Assembly: GCF_001429505.1 (NCBI RefSeq)
Contig: NZ_LMJW01000022.1
Span: 624,068-664,022 of the forward strand
DNA from: Allobosea sp. Root483D1
Lineage (GTDB): Bacteria > Pseudomonadota > Alphaproteobacteria > Rhizobiales > Beijerinckiaceae
Direction: 5' to 3'
DNA: 39,955 bases
Part shown: positions 8,187 to 18,600 of the stretch, piece after piece
Numbering within the stretch: position 1 is the first letter of the stretch
Layout of the letters: each line of letters begins with the position of its first letter
Translations under genes and position numbers: made by a program
The notes under the pieces: generated by a model
Database searches by the model: none
What the model saw: only the letters and a program-made list of their open reading frames with translations
Told to the model about the DNA's origin: nothing

Positions 8187-11126
8187 CTAGTCGGGCTGCA
8201 CGATCCGGCCGCTGGCCTCCTGGCCGAGGCTGCGGAAGGCGTTGTAGGAGACAGGCTCATGCCCCCAGATGAAGAGGGGCGCATCGGTCGGCCGGCGCAG
8301 GACATAGGTGTTGCGGTCGAACCGGTTCCCGCCCGTTTCGATGATCCCGAAGTTCGGATTCGAAGCGGAGACGTCGCTGGCCCCGCCGGAGAGGCCGGTA
8401 TCGCCCTCGTAGACGATCTCGTTGTCGTGCACCGTGTTGCCTGCCGTCTTGTAGAACAGTTTTACTGAGCCGGCTCTCTGCCTGGGTTGATCGAGCCGCT
8501 CGCGGCCCTGGTCGACGATGACGATCCCGGTGCTGCCCTCGGCCACGGTGACCGTGTTGCCGTAGACGTGCACGCCTTCGGACGCCGCGATCTGGATGCC
8601 GGCGCCCCAGACCCAGAAGCTGCCCTGCTGGCCGCCGCGCCCGGTCCCGTTCAGGCGAACGATGTTGTTGCGGATGATGGCGTCGAAGCTGATCTCGTAG
8701 AAGATGCCGGCGTCCGAATTGCGCTCGACGAGGTTGTTCTCGAAGACGACGTTGCGACAGTCGACGTCGCACCACAGTCCCGAGCCGTAATTGTCATGGA
8801 CATGGTTGCCGCGCAGCGTCAGGCGCTCGACCTTGCCGGCCTTGACGCCGCCGGCCTCCCAGCCGGCATCGAAGCCGTGGATGTTGTTCTCGTAGATCTC
8901 GTTGTTCTCGATCACGACGTCGGCGCCATTGGGCGAAATCCCGAGCTGGCCGTTGTTGTGGACCTTGTTGCCGCGGACGATGCTCCTGTCACCGGTCGCG
9001 ATCCCCGATCCGCTGTTGAAGCGGACCTCGTTGCCTTCGATCAGCCAGTCGGTGGCACGCGCATTCTCGTCGCCGAAGATCGCTCCCTGCTGGGCCGGCG
9101 TCGCGTATTTCTCGACGATCAGGCCTTTGACGGTGACGCCGCGCGCGCCCGCGTTGTTGAACGCATAGAGCTGCCGCGTCCTCTCCAGGGTACGCCCGCG
9201 CGGATCATCGGCGAAATAGCTCAGCCCGGTGGCGGCGTCGGAATAGACGCGTCCGGACTGCAGATCGGCGCGGTCGGCGACCGGCTCCAGCGGCCGGCCA
9301 TCGAGGAAGAAGCGCCGGGGATCGTTGCAGCGCGCGCGCTGGGGCAGGCAAGTGCCGAACGCTACGACCTCGAGCTTCGACGTGGCGGTCACCCAGAAAA
9401 GCCCCTTCCGGCGGATGTCGGTGACCAGCTCGGCGCCGTTGAGCACGGCGCCGGGCTGGCCGATGAAAACCTGCCTGTCCTTGGGCGCGATCAGCTGGGC
9501 CCGGTGGATGCCGGCGGCGATGCAGAAGATCGTCCCCGGCGACGCCTTCTCGACAAGAGCCTGGATGGCGGCCCCGACCGGAACCGGGATCGAACCGGGC
9601 GGGCAGGGGGCGGTCTCGGCGGCTTCGGAGCGCGGGCTGCCCAGCAGCATCATCGCCCCGAGGAGAGTGGCCCCGGCGATACGCGCGCCGCCGCGCGCCA
9701 TCCGTCCGAAGCGAGGGGGCGCCTCGACCACGTGCCAGGCGCGGTAGACCATCAACGAGCCGAAGCCGATCCCGAACAGGATCCAGAAGGGAATGCCGAG
9801 CATCGGCCCTTCGAGCGCGACGTCGAAGGACGCATCGATGACGATCGAGGCAAAATAGCAGACCAGGAAGACGAAGTAGCGCCCCCAATCGAGGTCGCCG
9901 CGCCGCCAGGCGAGATGGGCGGCCCGCAGCAGCGCCAGGGTCCAGCTGCCGATCGTCAGGAGCCAGAGAAACAGTCCTGTGACGCCGCCACGAGCGAGAT
10001 AGGTCATGTGCACGCTGTGGGGACTGCGTACCGTCGGCCCGCCGCGCTCGAGGCCGACGACGAACCCGTCTGCCTCCGCCAGATTCATGCCGAAGCCCTT
10101 GCCAGTCCAGAAATACGGGCCGTGGATGGTGTAGTCGCGGATCGCCTGCCACCAGCTCAGCCGCCATTGCTTGGTGCCGTCGAGATTGTTGGCATCGCTC
10201 GATCCGGCGACGCTGGCGAGGTTCTCGACCACGGCGACGGCGCTGATCGGCCGCTCGCCGCGGGGCAGGTCGATCTCGAAATCCGCGGCGTAGGCCACGA
10301 GCAGGACCAGCGTAAGCGCAGCGGTTATGGCGGTGAGGCGGCCGATCTGGCCGGTCAGGACCATGGCGAGGACCAGCGGGACCAGCAAGGCGAGCATGCC
10401 GCCGCGGCTCTGGCTGGCGACGAGCAGGGCCGCGCCGAGCGCGCCGACGAGCCAGGTCCGGCTGACCTTGCAAAGGCCGACCAGGACGAGCACGAGCGCG
10501 CCGCAGAGATGCGCGGCGAGCTCGCCTGAACGCACCGAGATGATCTCGACATTCTGGCCGGGCAGCTTCGGGATCGAGGCGCCGAAGAACCGCGCGATCA
10601 GATAAAGGACGATGGCGATCGGGATCAGCACGCGCGCATGCACCCTGAAGTAGCCGACGATCTGGGCGATGCGGATCGGGCGCTCGATCAGCAGAGCGGC
10701 GACGATGAAAGCGAAGCCGGCATAGAGCGCGACCGCGCCGTCCCGGAATGCGTCGACCCCGTAGGGCCCGATGCCTTGCAGCGTCCGCAGCAGGACCCAG
10801 CCCATGAGCACGGCCGCGCTGATCGCCGGCACCGTGGTGAGCAGCGCCGTCGTGCAGCCCGAAGCGAGGAAGGCGAGCAGGCCGAGCGCGAACAGGATCT
10901 CGCCGACAAAAAGCGGCGGCAGGCCGAGATAGGCGAAGCTCTTGCCGAAGACGACATATCCGGCAAAGCCGAGTGCCAGGATCGGCAGATAACGATCGGT
11001 CGCCCGCCGGTCGGCCGCAACTCCAGTCGGTGCTCGTGATAGTCCCTTCACCGCCACCTCGGTCTGCGCTGCAAAGCCGTCGCGCGAAGAGCTTACCGCC
11101 CGGGCCGGCTGGGGCAGGCTGGGCAT
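8187..11126 (-). CDS. O-antigen ligase/Wzy-like polymerase fused to a right-handed beta-helix domain
   Basis: A 979-residue protein if it starts at ATG 11126. A TTG at 11147 and a GTG at 11051, the latter with GAGG five bases upstream, are alternatives. Residues about 44-465 are a multi-pass membrane domain of the O-antigen ligase/polymerase (Wzy_C) type, with ASQSRGGMLALLVPLV (about 237-252), GKGFGMN (342-348) and a long loop before PHSVHMTYLARGGVTG (369-384). A further hydrophobic segment at about 483-496 ends in a signal-peptidase-like site (PRSEAAE). The remaining roughly 480 residues have no membrane helix and carry Asn-rich beta-helix coils (IEGNEVRFNSGSGI, VIENNEIYENNIHG, FENNLVERNSDAGIF, IIRNNIVRLNG). 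The layout puts the beta-helix in the periplasm. It probably polymerises or ligates EPS and may also modify or cleave it; the fusion is unusual. Confidence 0.85.
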   Translation of the reverse strand: MPSLPQPARAVSSSRDGFAAQTEVAVKGLSRAPTGVAADRRATDRYLPILALGFAGYVVFGKSFAYLGLPPLFVGEILFALGLLAFLASGCTTALLTTVPAISAAVLMGWVLLRTLQGIGPYGVDAFRDGAVALYAGFAFIVAALLIERPIRIAQIVGYFRVHARVLIPIAIVLYLIARFFGASIPKLPGQNVEIISVRSGELAAHLCGALVLVLVGLCKVSRTWLVGALGAALLVASQSRGGMLALLVPLVLAMVLTGQIGRLTAITAALTLVLLVAYAADFEIDLPRGERPISAVAVVENLASVAGSSDANNLDGTKQWRLSWWQAIRDYTIHGPYFWTGKGFGMNLAEADGFVVGLERGGPTVRSPHSVHMTYLARGGVTGLFLWLLTIGSWTLALLRAAHLAWRRGDLDWGRYFVFLVCYFASIVIDASFDVALEGPMLGIPFWILFGIGFGSLMVYRAWHVVEAPPRFGRMARGGARIAGATLLGAMMLLGSPRSEAAETAPCPPGSIPVPVGAAIQALVEKASPGTIFCIAAGIHRAQLIAPKDRQVFIGQPGAVLNGAELVTDIRRKGLFWVTATSKLEVVAFGTCLPQRARCNDPRRFFLDGRPLEPVADRADLQSGRVYSDAATGLSYFADDPRGRTLERTRQLYAFNNAGARGVTVKGLIVEKYATPAQQGAIFGDENARATDWLIEGNEVRFNSGSGIATGDRSIVRGNKVHNNGQLGISPNGADVVIENNEIYENNIHGFDAGWEAGGVKAGKVERLTLRGNHVHDNYGSGLWCDVDCRNVVFENNLVERNSDAGIFYEISFDAIIRNNIVRLNGTGRGGQQGSFWVWGAGIQIAASEGVHVYGNTVTVAEGSTGIVIVDQGRERLDQPRQRAGSVKLFYKTAGNTVHDNEIVYEGDTGLSGGASDVSASNPNFGIIETGGNRFDRNTYVLRRPTDAPLFIWGHEPVSYNAFRSLGQEASGRIVQPD

Positions 11127-11266
11127 TCGAGGTAGCCAAGCGGGCAAGGAGGGCGCTTCACCACCTTTTGGGCAGTCCCTATGCCCAGAGCGGCAGGCGC
11201 GCGGACGACGCTAGACTTCGAACCGTGAAGATGTGGCCGGGCGATCGCCAGCGGAGGCTCGATGAC

Positions 11267-12640
11267 ATGCAGCGCGTGGCCCGGATCGGCGGGTCGTTCG
11301 CCCTCCCGGGGCAGGACAGGCCAGGCGACAAGGCATGGACGGGCATGAGAGCGCGTCTTCGAGCAATGCGCGATCCGGCGCTATGCTTCGGCGACCAGGC
11401 GCTCTCCAGTGCCTGCAATTTCCTGACGACGATCCTGCTCGCCCGGGCGCTGGGCCTCGAAGCCTTCGGCGTCTACACGATGGTTTGGCTTGCGATCTAT
11501 TTCGCAATGAGCTTCCAGCTCGGCCTCATCGTCAGCCCGATGATGAGCATCGGTACGCAAGAGCGAGAGAGCGACGCCGAGGCCTACTACACCGTGGTCT
11601 TCCTGCACCAGGCCGGCTACGTCGTTGTCGCCACCACAGCGATCTTCGCCGTTCTGATGTTTGCGGCCGGCCCTGTCGCGTCTCTCGCCGACGTCGCGCT
11701 GCCGGGGGCGATGGCTGCAGCTTGCTATCTGACGCAGGATTTCCTGCGACGTTACCTGTTCGTCCGCCGCCGGCCCGCGGCTGTTCTGCTGATCGACGCG
11801 ATCAATCAGGTCCTCAAGCTCGGGGCGCTCGCGGCGCTCTGGCAGGCCGGGACGATCAGCGTCGTAAATGCTCTGTGGGCCGTAGCGGGCGCTGCGATGG
11901 TCTCGACGGTCTGTGGCTTGAGCATGTCGGGGCCTCTCCTGTGGAGGCCGCAAATCCTGATCAGCGTCACTATGCGGCAATGGCGGTCGGCGCGGTGGCT
12001 GGTTCTGTCCGGTTCCGTGCAATGGGTGCTCAGTTATAGCGGCCTCCTGGTCACGGCCGGGCTCTTCGGGCCCAAGGTTCTCGGTGCGCTGAGGGCGGCG
12101 CAGAGCCTCCTCGCCGTTCTTAATGTGGTGCGGGAGGCGCTGGAGAACATCGTTCCACCAATGGCCGGAAAAGCGCTCGCCGAGGGCGGCATGCCCGGTC
12201 TCCAGAGAACCCTCGGTCGCGCCATGCTGTTCGCCGGTCTGACCGGTTCGGCGGTGGTCCTTGGCCTCGGGCTGTTCGGCCCCTGGCTGTTGCACCAGCT
12301 CTATGGCGGCGAGATCCTCGAATTCGACTGGGTGATCATCTGGTATTCCTTCGCCTTCCCCATGGCGCTGATGAGCGTGGTGCTCGGCTGTGCCTTCCGG
12401 GCGTTGGAGCGCACGCGGGCGGTTTTCCTCGCAGCGCTCATCGGAGGCTGTCTCAACCTGCTGGTGGTCTATCCGGCCGCGCTCGTCTTCGGCGTGGCGG
12501 GGCTGATCGTGGTGACGCTCCTGTCGGAACTTACGGCCCTGATCGTCCTGGTGATGCTGGCGTTCCGGATACCTGGCCTGCTGGCGCGCCCGCCGGCCGT
12601 ATCCGCCGGTGGCCGCATGATGACGGTGCCCTCGCCATGA
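11267..12640 (+). CDS. Wzx-like polysaccharide flippase (MOP superfamily)
   Basis: A 457-residue inner-membrane protein with about a dozen hydrophobic segments in the pattern of polysaccharide exporters of the MOP superfamily. The first domain opens with DPALCFGDQALSSACNFLTT and LARALGLEAFGVYTMVWL, the latter a typical motif in TM1-TM2 of Wzx/RfbX proteins. ATG 11267 is chosen because GGAGG lies nine bases upstream; ATG 11345 would be a shorter alternative. It is divergent from the Wzy fusion across a 140-base gap that must hold both promoters. Its TGA overlaps the ATG of the phosphopantetheinyl transferase gene (ATGA). It should flip the undecaprenyl-linked repeat to the periplasm. Given the coupling, a role in moving the NRPS-PKS product is conceivable. 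Confidence 0.87.
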   Translation: MQRVARIGGSFALPGQDRPGDKAWTGMRARLRAMRDPALCFGDQALSSACNFLTTILLARALGLEAFGVYTMVWLAIYFAMSFQLGLIVSPMMSIGTQERESDAEAYYTVVFLHQAGYVVVATTAIFAVLMFAAGPVASLADVALPGAMAAACYLTQDFLRRYLFVRRRPAAVLLIDAINQVLKLGALAALWQAGTISVVNALWAVAGAAMVSTVCGLSMSGPLLWRPQILISVTMRQWRSARWLVLSGSVQWVLSYSGLLVTAGLFGPKVLGALRAAQSLLAVLNVVREALENIVPPMAGKALAEGGMPGLQRTLGRAMLFAGLTGSAVVLGLGLFGPWLLHQLYGGEILEFDWVIIWYSFAFPMALMSVVLGCAFRALERTRAVFLAALIGGCLNLLVVYPAALVFGVAGLIVVTLLSELTALIVLVMLAFRIPGLLARPPAVSAGGRMMTVPSP

Positions 12641-13335
12641 TGCCGCTGCCATCCTCCGAGGTGCATCTTTGGTGCTGCCGCGTCGACCTTCACGCGGCCG
12701 AGGCGGCCGAGCGGCGCGGGATCCTCTCGGACGAGGAACGCGCCCGTGCCGACCGCTTCCATGACGCAAAGGCGCGGATCGCTTTCGTCGTGGCGCGGAA
12801 CTGGCTGCGGCGCGTCCTGGCGCTCTACATCCCGATCGCGCCGCCGCAGCTCCGCTTCGGCGAGACCGCTTTCGGCAAGCCGTTCCTCGCGAACGAGCAT
12901 GGCGGGCGGCCCGTTGCCTTCAATCTCAGCCATTCCGGCGAGCTCGCGATCGTCGCGGTCGCGGAAGGAATGTCTGTCGGCGTCGATATCGAACGTATCA
13001 GGCCGATCTCGGCCGATCTCCTGGCGGGATGTCTCGCGCCGCGGGAATTCGCCATGCTCGCGGCTCTGACGCCGGAATTGCGCGAGGAATCCTTCATTCG
13101 TTGCTGGACGCGGAAAGAGGCGTGCCTGAAGGCGATCGGCGTCGGCCTCAATGGCAGCCCGTCGAGCTTCGAAGTCTCGCTCGATCCGTTCAGGGCGCGG
13201 CTTCTGGCGGTCGAATCCGACCAGGCCGAGGCCGATCTCTGGCAGCTCGCCGATCTCGAGCCGGCTCCGGGTTATTGCGGCACGCTGGCCGCGCGCCATC
13301 GCGGCTGGTCCCCGGTCTGGATGGCCCGGCCATAG
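12637..13335 (+). CDS. Sfp-type 4'-phosphopantetheinyl transferase
   Basis: A 232-residue PPTase that transfers phosphopantetheine from coenzyme A to the carrier-domain serines of the adjacent assembly line. Family signatures are all present: FNLSHSGE (95-102), GVDIERI (115-121, with the metal ligands Asp117 and Glu119) and WTRKEACLKAIG (157-168, with Lys160-Glu161). The length fits the Sfp/Gsp class. It overlaps the flippase gene by four bases on the plus strand and converges on the C-TE gene with a 24-base gap. It is thus transcribed with an EPS gene, not with the megasynthase operon. Its presence supports function of the three carrier domains encoded next door. Confidence 0.95.
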   Translation: MMPLPSSEVHLWCCRVDLHAAEAAERRGILSDEERARADRFHDAKARIAFVVARNWLRRVLALYIPIAPPQLRFGETAFGKPFLANEHGGRPVAFNLSHSGELAIVAVAEGMSVGVDIERIRPISADLLAGCLAPREFAMLAALTPELREESFIRCWTRKEACLKAIGVGLNGSPSSFEVSLDPFRARLLAVESDQAEADLWQLADLEPAPGYCGTLAARHRGWSPVWMARP

Positions 13336-13344
13336 TCTCGCCGG

Positions 13345-13358
13345 CGGGAAGGCTCCCG
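13345..13358. terminator. Possible bidirectional terminator between convergent genes
   Basis: CGGGA/TCCCG with the loop AGGC lies inside the 24-base gap between the stops of the PPTase and C-TE genes. The stem is short and has no T-run, so only its convergent position supports it. Confidence 0.2.
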
Positions 13359-13359
13359 G

Positions 13360-15615
13360 TTAGCGCCGATCCTGGCCTGTGGCCGCGAGAATCCGCTCGG
13401 CCATGGTCCGCGAGCCGACTTCGGAGAACGCGCCTTCGTGACCTTCGCCGTTTACGGCGAAGCAGGGCGTGTCCGGCGCCAGATGATCCCCCCAGCCCAG
13501 TGTGGCGTCCGGGGGCCAGCCGGGTGGGATCGCACCGCTCCGAAAGATCAGGACTTGCCCGTCATAGCGCGGCAGCGTGTAGCGCTGGACCAGAGCCTCG
13601 AGCTCGTCGGTCGTCCGCCAGAAATCGGCCTCGTCGGCCGCCTCCTCGGCTGGGCGCCAGAAGATCAGGCGCTTCGCTTGCCGGACGGCGGCGGTCGATT
13701 GCAGCCAGAACGACATCCGCGTCACGAAGCTGCGCGGGCCGGCCTGCCAGAACCGCCGGGCGAAGCGGCCAGCTCGTTTCAGCCTGAAGCGCAGGCGCGC
13801 GGTATAGGGTTGCCGCAGGAAATAGCCGGGGGCCCAGCAATCGATCAGCACCACCAGATCTACCCGCCTGCCGCTCGCTTCCAGCTGTCTTGCGACTTCC
13901 AGGGTGATCACGCCGGAGCGACAGAAGCCGGCGAGCCGATAGCCGCCATCCGGCCGGGTCGCGACGATCGCCTCGCAATAGGCCGCCGCGAGCTGCTCGA
14001 TCGAGCTCGGCGCAGCCTCGTTCACCAGCGGGTCGAGCAGTTGCAGCGCGGCGAAAGGCTGGTCGGGGCCGAGCTCCTGCGATAGCGGCCGGTACAGACG
14101 CAGATTATGGGCGGTGTGGTTGAGCGCGAACAAGGTCGGCTGCGTGCCGGTCTTTTGCAACCAGGTCCGGCGCAGCGCCGACGTGTCGATCACCGGCGGC
14201 AGCGCCGGAGTGGCCGGCAGCCAGAGCGGGGACGCGATCGGCAAGGAGGTCGGCGCCGGCCGCGGCAGGCGCGCGGTCGGGTCGGCGACGAGCGCCTCCG
14301 CCAGGTTCTCGAACTGCGCTGCCAGTTCGCTCGCGGTCGCTTCGTCATAGAGGTCGCGATGATACTCGCAGGTCAGGCGCCAGCCTTCCTCGCGTTCGAC
14401 CAGGATGAAGTTGAGGTCGTAGAGCGCGCCCGGCAGGGGCGAGGGAATCCCCGAGAGCTGAAAGCTGTCATTGGCAAGCTCGCCGATGAAGGCGCGCTGG
14501 ACGATGAAATTGATCGAGATCGGCGGCCGGCTGGCGTCGCCGCTGCTCGGCAGCAGCGTCACCAGCCTGTCGAATGGCCATTGATGATGATCGACGGCGT
14601 CCTCGAATGTATCGCGTGCGGCCTGGCACAGATCGAGGAAGCTCTGCTCGTCCGAGATTGCGGTGCGCAGCACGAGCGTGTTGACGAAGGGGCCGACCAT
14701 CCCTTCCAGCTCGACATCGTCGCGGTTCGCCATCTGCGTGCTCAGCACAATGTCGGAGGCGCCGGTGCGTTGCCGAAGCAAGGTCAGGAGAACGGCGTAA
14801 GCCGCTGAAAAGAAAGTCGTCCCTTTCTTGCGCGCCAGATCGGCGAGCCCTGAGGTCAGGGGGCGGGGAAGCAGCCGCGAGAGCGAGGCGCCGCTCGTGC
14901 TGCGCATTGCGGGGCGCTGGCGGTCGGCCGGCACTTCGACGATCGGCAGATCGGCCAGCCTGTGCTGCCAATAGGCTTCCTCGCGCGCAAGCATACCGCC
15001 TTCCATGCCGTCATGGCTTCCCTCGGCGAAGTCGGAATATTGCAGGGGAAGCTCAGGGAGGACCGGTTCGCGCCCGCGGCCGAGCGCCTGATAGGCCGCG
15101 ACGAAATCCTTGGCGATGATGCCCATCGACCAGCCATCGCTGACGATGTGGTGGGCGACGACGAGGATCACGGCCTCGGCACGGCTCTTTCGCAGCAGCG
15201 TCGCCCGCAGCAGCGGCGCTTCGGCGAGATCGAAGCGCGTGCACGCCTCGCTTTGGGCGATGCGATCGGCCTCCCGGGTCCGGTCCGCCTCGGGCAGGCC
15301 GGAGAGGTCGATCTCCGGCAGCTTGAACGAAACCTGCTCGGCGATCGCCTGGACGAGACGGCCGTCCTCCAGCCGGATCGCGGTCCGCAGGGATTCATGG
15401 CGATCCAGGATCGCTTGGAACGCCTCCTGCGCCAGCGAAGCGTCCAGGTGACCGCGGATTCGCCATTTGACGGCGATGTTGAGTACCGGCGTGCCGGGAT
15501 CGATGGCGTCGACCGCCCAGTAGCGCTCCTGCGTCGACGAGCACCTGGCCGTCATCACGATGCGGTCTGGCTCGCGGAAATGCGCTTCCGGTTCGCGGGT
15601 GAACTGATTTGCCAT
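13360..15615 (-). CDS. NRPS release protein: condensation domain plus Cys-type thioesterase
   Basis: A 751-residue protein with two domains and no carrier domain. The condensation domain covers about 20-455, with the active motif HHIVSDG (His155, His156, Asp160) and the later motif GPFVNTLVLR. The thioesterase covers about 490-745. Its nucleophile elbow reads GFCRSG (563-568), so Cys565 replaces the usual Ser. Asp592 (VVLIDCW) and His726 (GEGHEG) complete a likely triad. The usual His-Pro-x-Gly-Gly start of the thioesterase is NHTAHN. The gene begins six bases after the stop of the PKS-NRPS gene, with GAGAGGG upstream of its ATG. It should terminate the assembly line. With no PCP of its own, it may work with the free A-PCP protein or with a soluble acceptor. 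Confidence 0.9.
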   Translation of the reverse strand: MANQFTREPEAHFREPDRIVMTARCSSTQERYWAVDAIDPGTPVLNIAVKWRIRGHLDASLAQEAFQAILDRHESLRTAIRLEDGRLVQAIAEQVSFKLPEIDLSGLPEADRTREADRIAQSEACTRFDLAEAPLLRATLLRKSRAEAVILVVAHHIVSDGWSMGIIAKDFVAAYQALGRGREPVLPELPLQYSDFAEGSHDGMEGGMLAREEAYWQHRLADLPIVEVPADRQRPAMRSTSGASLSRLLPRPLTSGLADLARKKGTTFFSAAYAVLLTLLRQRTGASDIVLSTQMANRDDVELEGMVGPFVNTLVLRTAISDEQSFLDLCQAARDTFEDAVDHHQWPFDRLVTLLPSSGDASRPPISINFIVQRAFIGELANDSFQLSGIPSPLPGALYDLNFILVEREEGWRLTCEYHRDLYDEATASELAAQFENLAEALVADPTARLPRPAPTSLPIASPLWLPATPALPPVIDTSALRRTWLQKTGTQPTLFALNHTAHNLRLYRPLSQELGPDQPFAALQLLDPLVNEAAPSSIEQLAAAYCEAIVATRPDGGYRLAGFCRSGVITLEVARQLEASGRRVDLVVLIDCWAPGYFLRQPYTARLRFRLKRAGRFARRFWQAGPRSFVTRMSFWLQSTAAVRQAKRLIFWRPAEEAADEADFWRTTDELEALVQRYTLPRYDGQVLIFRSGAIPPGWPPDATLGWGDHLAPDTPCFAVNGEGHEGAFSEVGSRTMAERILAATGQDRR

Positions 15616-15621
15616 GATCGT

Positions 15622-18600
15622 TCACCCTCTCTCGCGCTGCGAGACGGCGCTCGGCTCGCTCGGCTGCTGCGCGCCGTCGCGCGGGCGTCGCCATGGCCGC
15701 TTCCAGAACGTCGCGGCAGGGGCGGCGGCCTCGGCGACGGCCTCTTCGGGAAGCGCGGCCGCAACGGCGGCGATCGTCCGGTTCCGGAAGAAGTCGCGGG
15801 CGGCGAGCTTGAGGCCCTCGCGGCGGGCCCGGCTGGTGATCTGAAAGATGCTGAGGGAATCGGCGCCGAGATCGAACAGGTCGTCGTGGACATCGATATC
15901 CTCGCGGCGCAGCACCTCGCTCCAGATCCGGATCAGCGTCTCCTCGACAGGGGACCGTGGTGTCGCCGGGTCAGCCGTCTTGTCAGCTTTGGCCGCTGCG
16001 CTCTGGGCATCCGGCGCCGGCAGCGCGGCGCGGTCGAGCTTGCCGCTCGGGTTCAGCGGCAGGGCCGGCAGACCGACCCAGGCGGTCGGGACCATGTAGT
16101 CCGGCAGGTCCAGCGCCAACGCGGTCCGTAACTCGGCCGGCGCCGGGCTTTCCGAGCCTGTGACGTAATAGCAGACCAGCCGTGGCTCGCCCGGCACGTC
16201 CTCGCGCAGGATCACGGCCGAGACGATGCCGGCCTTGCGGGCGAGGACGGCCTCGATCTCGCCGGGCTCGATGCGGAAGCCGCGCAGCTTCACCTGATGG
16301 TCGAGCCGCCCGAGATGCAGGATGCGGCCATCGGGAAGGTATTTGGCGCGGTCGCCGGTGCGGTAGGCCTTCGCGCTCGTGCCGGGGTCAACCGGGTTGG
16401 CGATGAAGCTCTTCGCTGTGAGCCTGGGATTGTTGGCATAGCCGCGGGCCAGTCCGGAGCCGGCGATCAGGAGTTCGCCGGGAATGCCGACGCCGACGGG
16501 CTCGTTATTGCCGTCGACGATGTAGAACTGCGTGTTGGCGATCGGCAGACCGATCGTGACGACCTCGTCCTCGGGCTGGATGCGGGCGACCGAAGACCAG
16601 ATCGTGGTCTCGGTCGGGCCGTACATGTTCCAGAGCTCGCCGCCGCCTTCGAGCAGCTTGCGGGCGAGATCGAGCGGCAGAGCTTCGCCGCCGCAGAGCA
16701 TGCGGAACCCCGGCCGCGAACGGAAACCGGCTTCGAGCAACAGGCGCCAGGTCATCGGCGTCGCCTGCAGCACATTCGCGTCGCTCTGCTTCAGCCGCGC
16801 CAGCAATTCGGCACCGTCCTTCGTCTCGTCCGACGTGGCGATCACGACCCGGCCGCCTTGGACCACCGGCAGCAGCAATTCCAGCGCGGCGATGTCGAAG
16901 GTCACAGTCGTGACGGCGAGCATCGTGTCCGAGCTGGAAAAGCCGGGCTCGCGCGCCATCGCGAACAGGAGGTTGGACAGCCCGCCATGGCTGACCTCGA
17001 CGCCCTTCGGCGCGCCGGTCGAGCCTGAGGTGTAGATCACATAGGCGAGGTGGTCGGGCGTCATCGTCGCCGTCCTGATCCCGGCGAGGTTCGCCGTGGT
17101 CTGGTCGACATCGACCAGCATGACGCGCTCGTCCGGCTCGACGGTGGCTGGGTCGATCGGACCCGCGGTCAGGAGGGCGACGGCCTCGGAATCGCGCAGG
17201 ATGCGCTGGATGCGCGCCTTGGGCATCACGGGGTCGAGCGGCACATAGGGGAAGCCGGCCTTGAGCGCGCCCAGCATGCCGGCGACCAGCGCCGGCGAGC
17301 GTTCGATCAACAGGCCGATGCGGCTTTCCGCGGTGTCGACACGCGCCGTCAATTCGGCGGCGATCCGGTCGGCCCAGGCGTTGAGCGCGGTGTAGGAGAG
17401 CTGCTGGTCGCCGCATGACACGGCGATCGCCTCAGGCTGTTGCTGGACCTGGCGTTCGAAGGCCTGGATCGTGCCGTCGTCGCGCTGGAACGCGACCAGC
17501 GTGTCGTTGATCTCGGAGACGAGGCGCTGGCGCTCGTCGCCGTCGATGAGCGGCATCGCGGCGATGACAGTGTCTGGATTGGCGACGAAGGCGGCGAGCA
17601 GCGTCCGGTAATGGCCAAGCCAGCGGTCGATCGTCGCCGCATCGAAGAGATCGGCGCCGTAGCAGCAATCGATCCGCAAGCCCTCGTCGGATTCGCCGAT
17701 GTTGAAATAGAGATCGAAGGTCGAGAAGGCCTTGGGGTTCGGCTCGGCGCTCGCCCTGATCCCAGAGCCGAAGTCGAGATTGCCGGCCAGCCGTTCGAGG
17801 TTGAACTGCACCTCGACGAGCGGCAGCCGCCCGGACACCGGCGGAACGCGCAGGCGCTTCAGCAGCGCGCCGAGCGTGAAGCTCTGATGGTCGTAGGCGT
17901 CGAGGACGACGCGCCCGACCTTCTCGAGATGGGCGGAGAACGGCTCGGCCGGATCGATGCCGCTGCGGATCGGCAGGAAATTGACGCAATGGCCGACGGG
18001 CGAGGGCCCCTCGAGCTGCGATTGCCCAGCAGAGGGAACGCCGATCACCAGATCGCGCTGGCCCGACAGCCGCAGCAGCAGCACCTGGAAGCTGGTGAAG
18101 AGCGTTGCGAACAATGTCCGCCGGCGTTGCGCGCCCGCCGCCTTCACCTGGCGATAGAGCTCGGCCTCGATGAAGCTCGTGCGCGTGCCGCCATTGAAGC
18201 TGCGCGGCGCCTGCCGCGGCCGGTCGGTCGGCAATTCGAGCGGGGCCGGCAGTTCCGCGAACATTCGGGCCCAGTAGGCTGCGGCGTCTTCGGTGCGCGG
18301 GCCCTGGCGGGTTTCGGCTGCGTAGTCCGCGAAGGGCATCGCTGCCGGTAGTGCGCCAACGCCGGAGCGGTAGGCCGTGGCGATCTCGTCGAGCAGGATA
18401 TTGGTCGACCAGCCGTCGCAGACGATGTGATGGGCCGAGAGGATGAGTATATGTTTCTGTTCGCCGATCCGAATGATCTCGGCTTCCGCGACCGGACCTT
18501 GCACAAGGTCGTAAGGCCGGTTCGCATAGGCCTCGATCAGGGCCTGCAAGGCTGCTTGCGGGTCCGGTTCGCCGCGCAGGTCGCTGATCGCGACCGGGAA

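Noticed and set aside
8066..8305. Upstream extension of the methyltransferase frame
   Set aside because: It would overlap the end of the Wzy fusion gene and has no methyltransferase similarity; ATG 8065 has a ribosome binding site.
8487..10529. A 680-codon open frame on the plus strand
   Set aside because: It mirrors the Wzy/beta-helix gene; composition is Asp/Ala/Val/Gly-rich with no motifs.
8187..11126. Frameshift joining two separate genes
   Set aside because: Codon use and motifs are continuous in one frame on both sides of the junction, and the hydrophobic junction segment makes topological sense; no stop codon is present.
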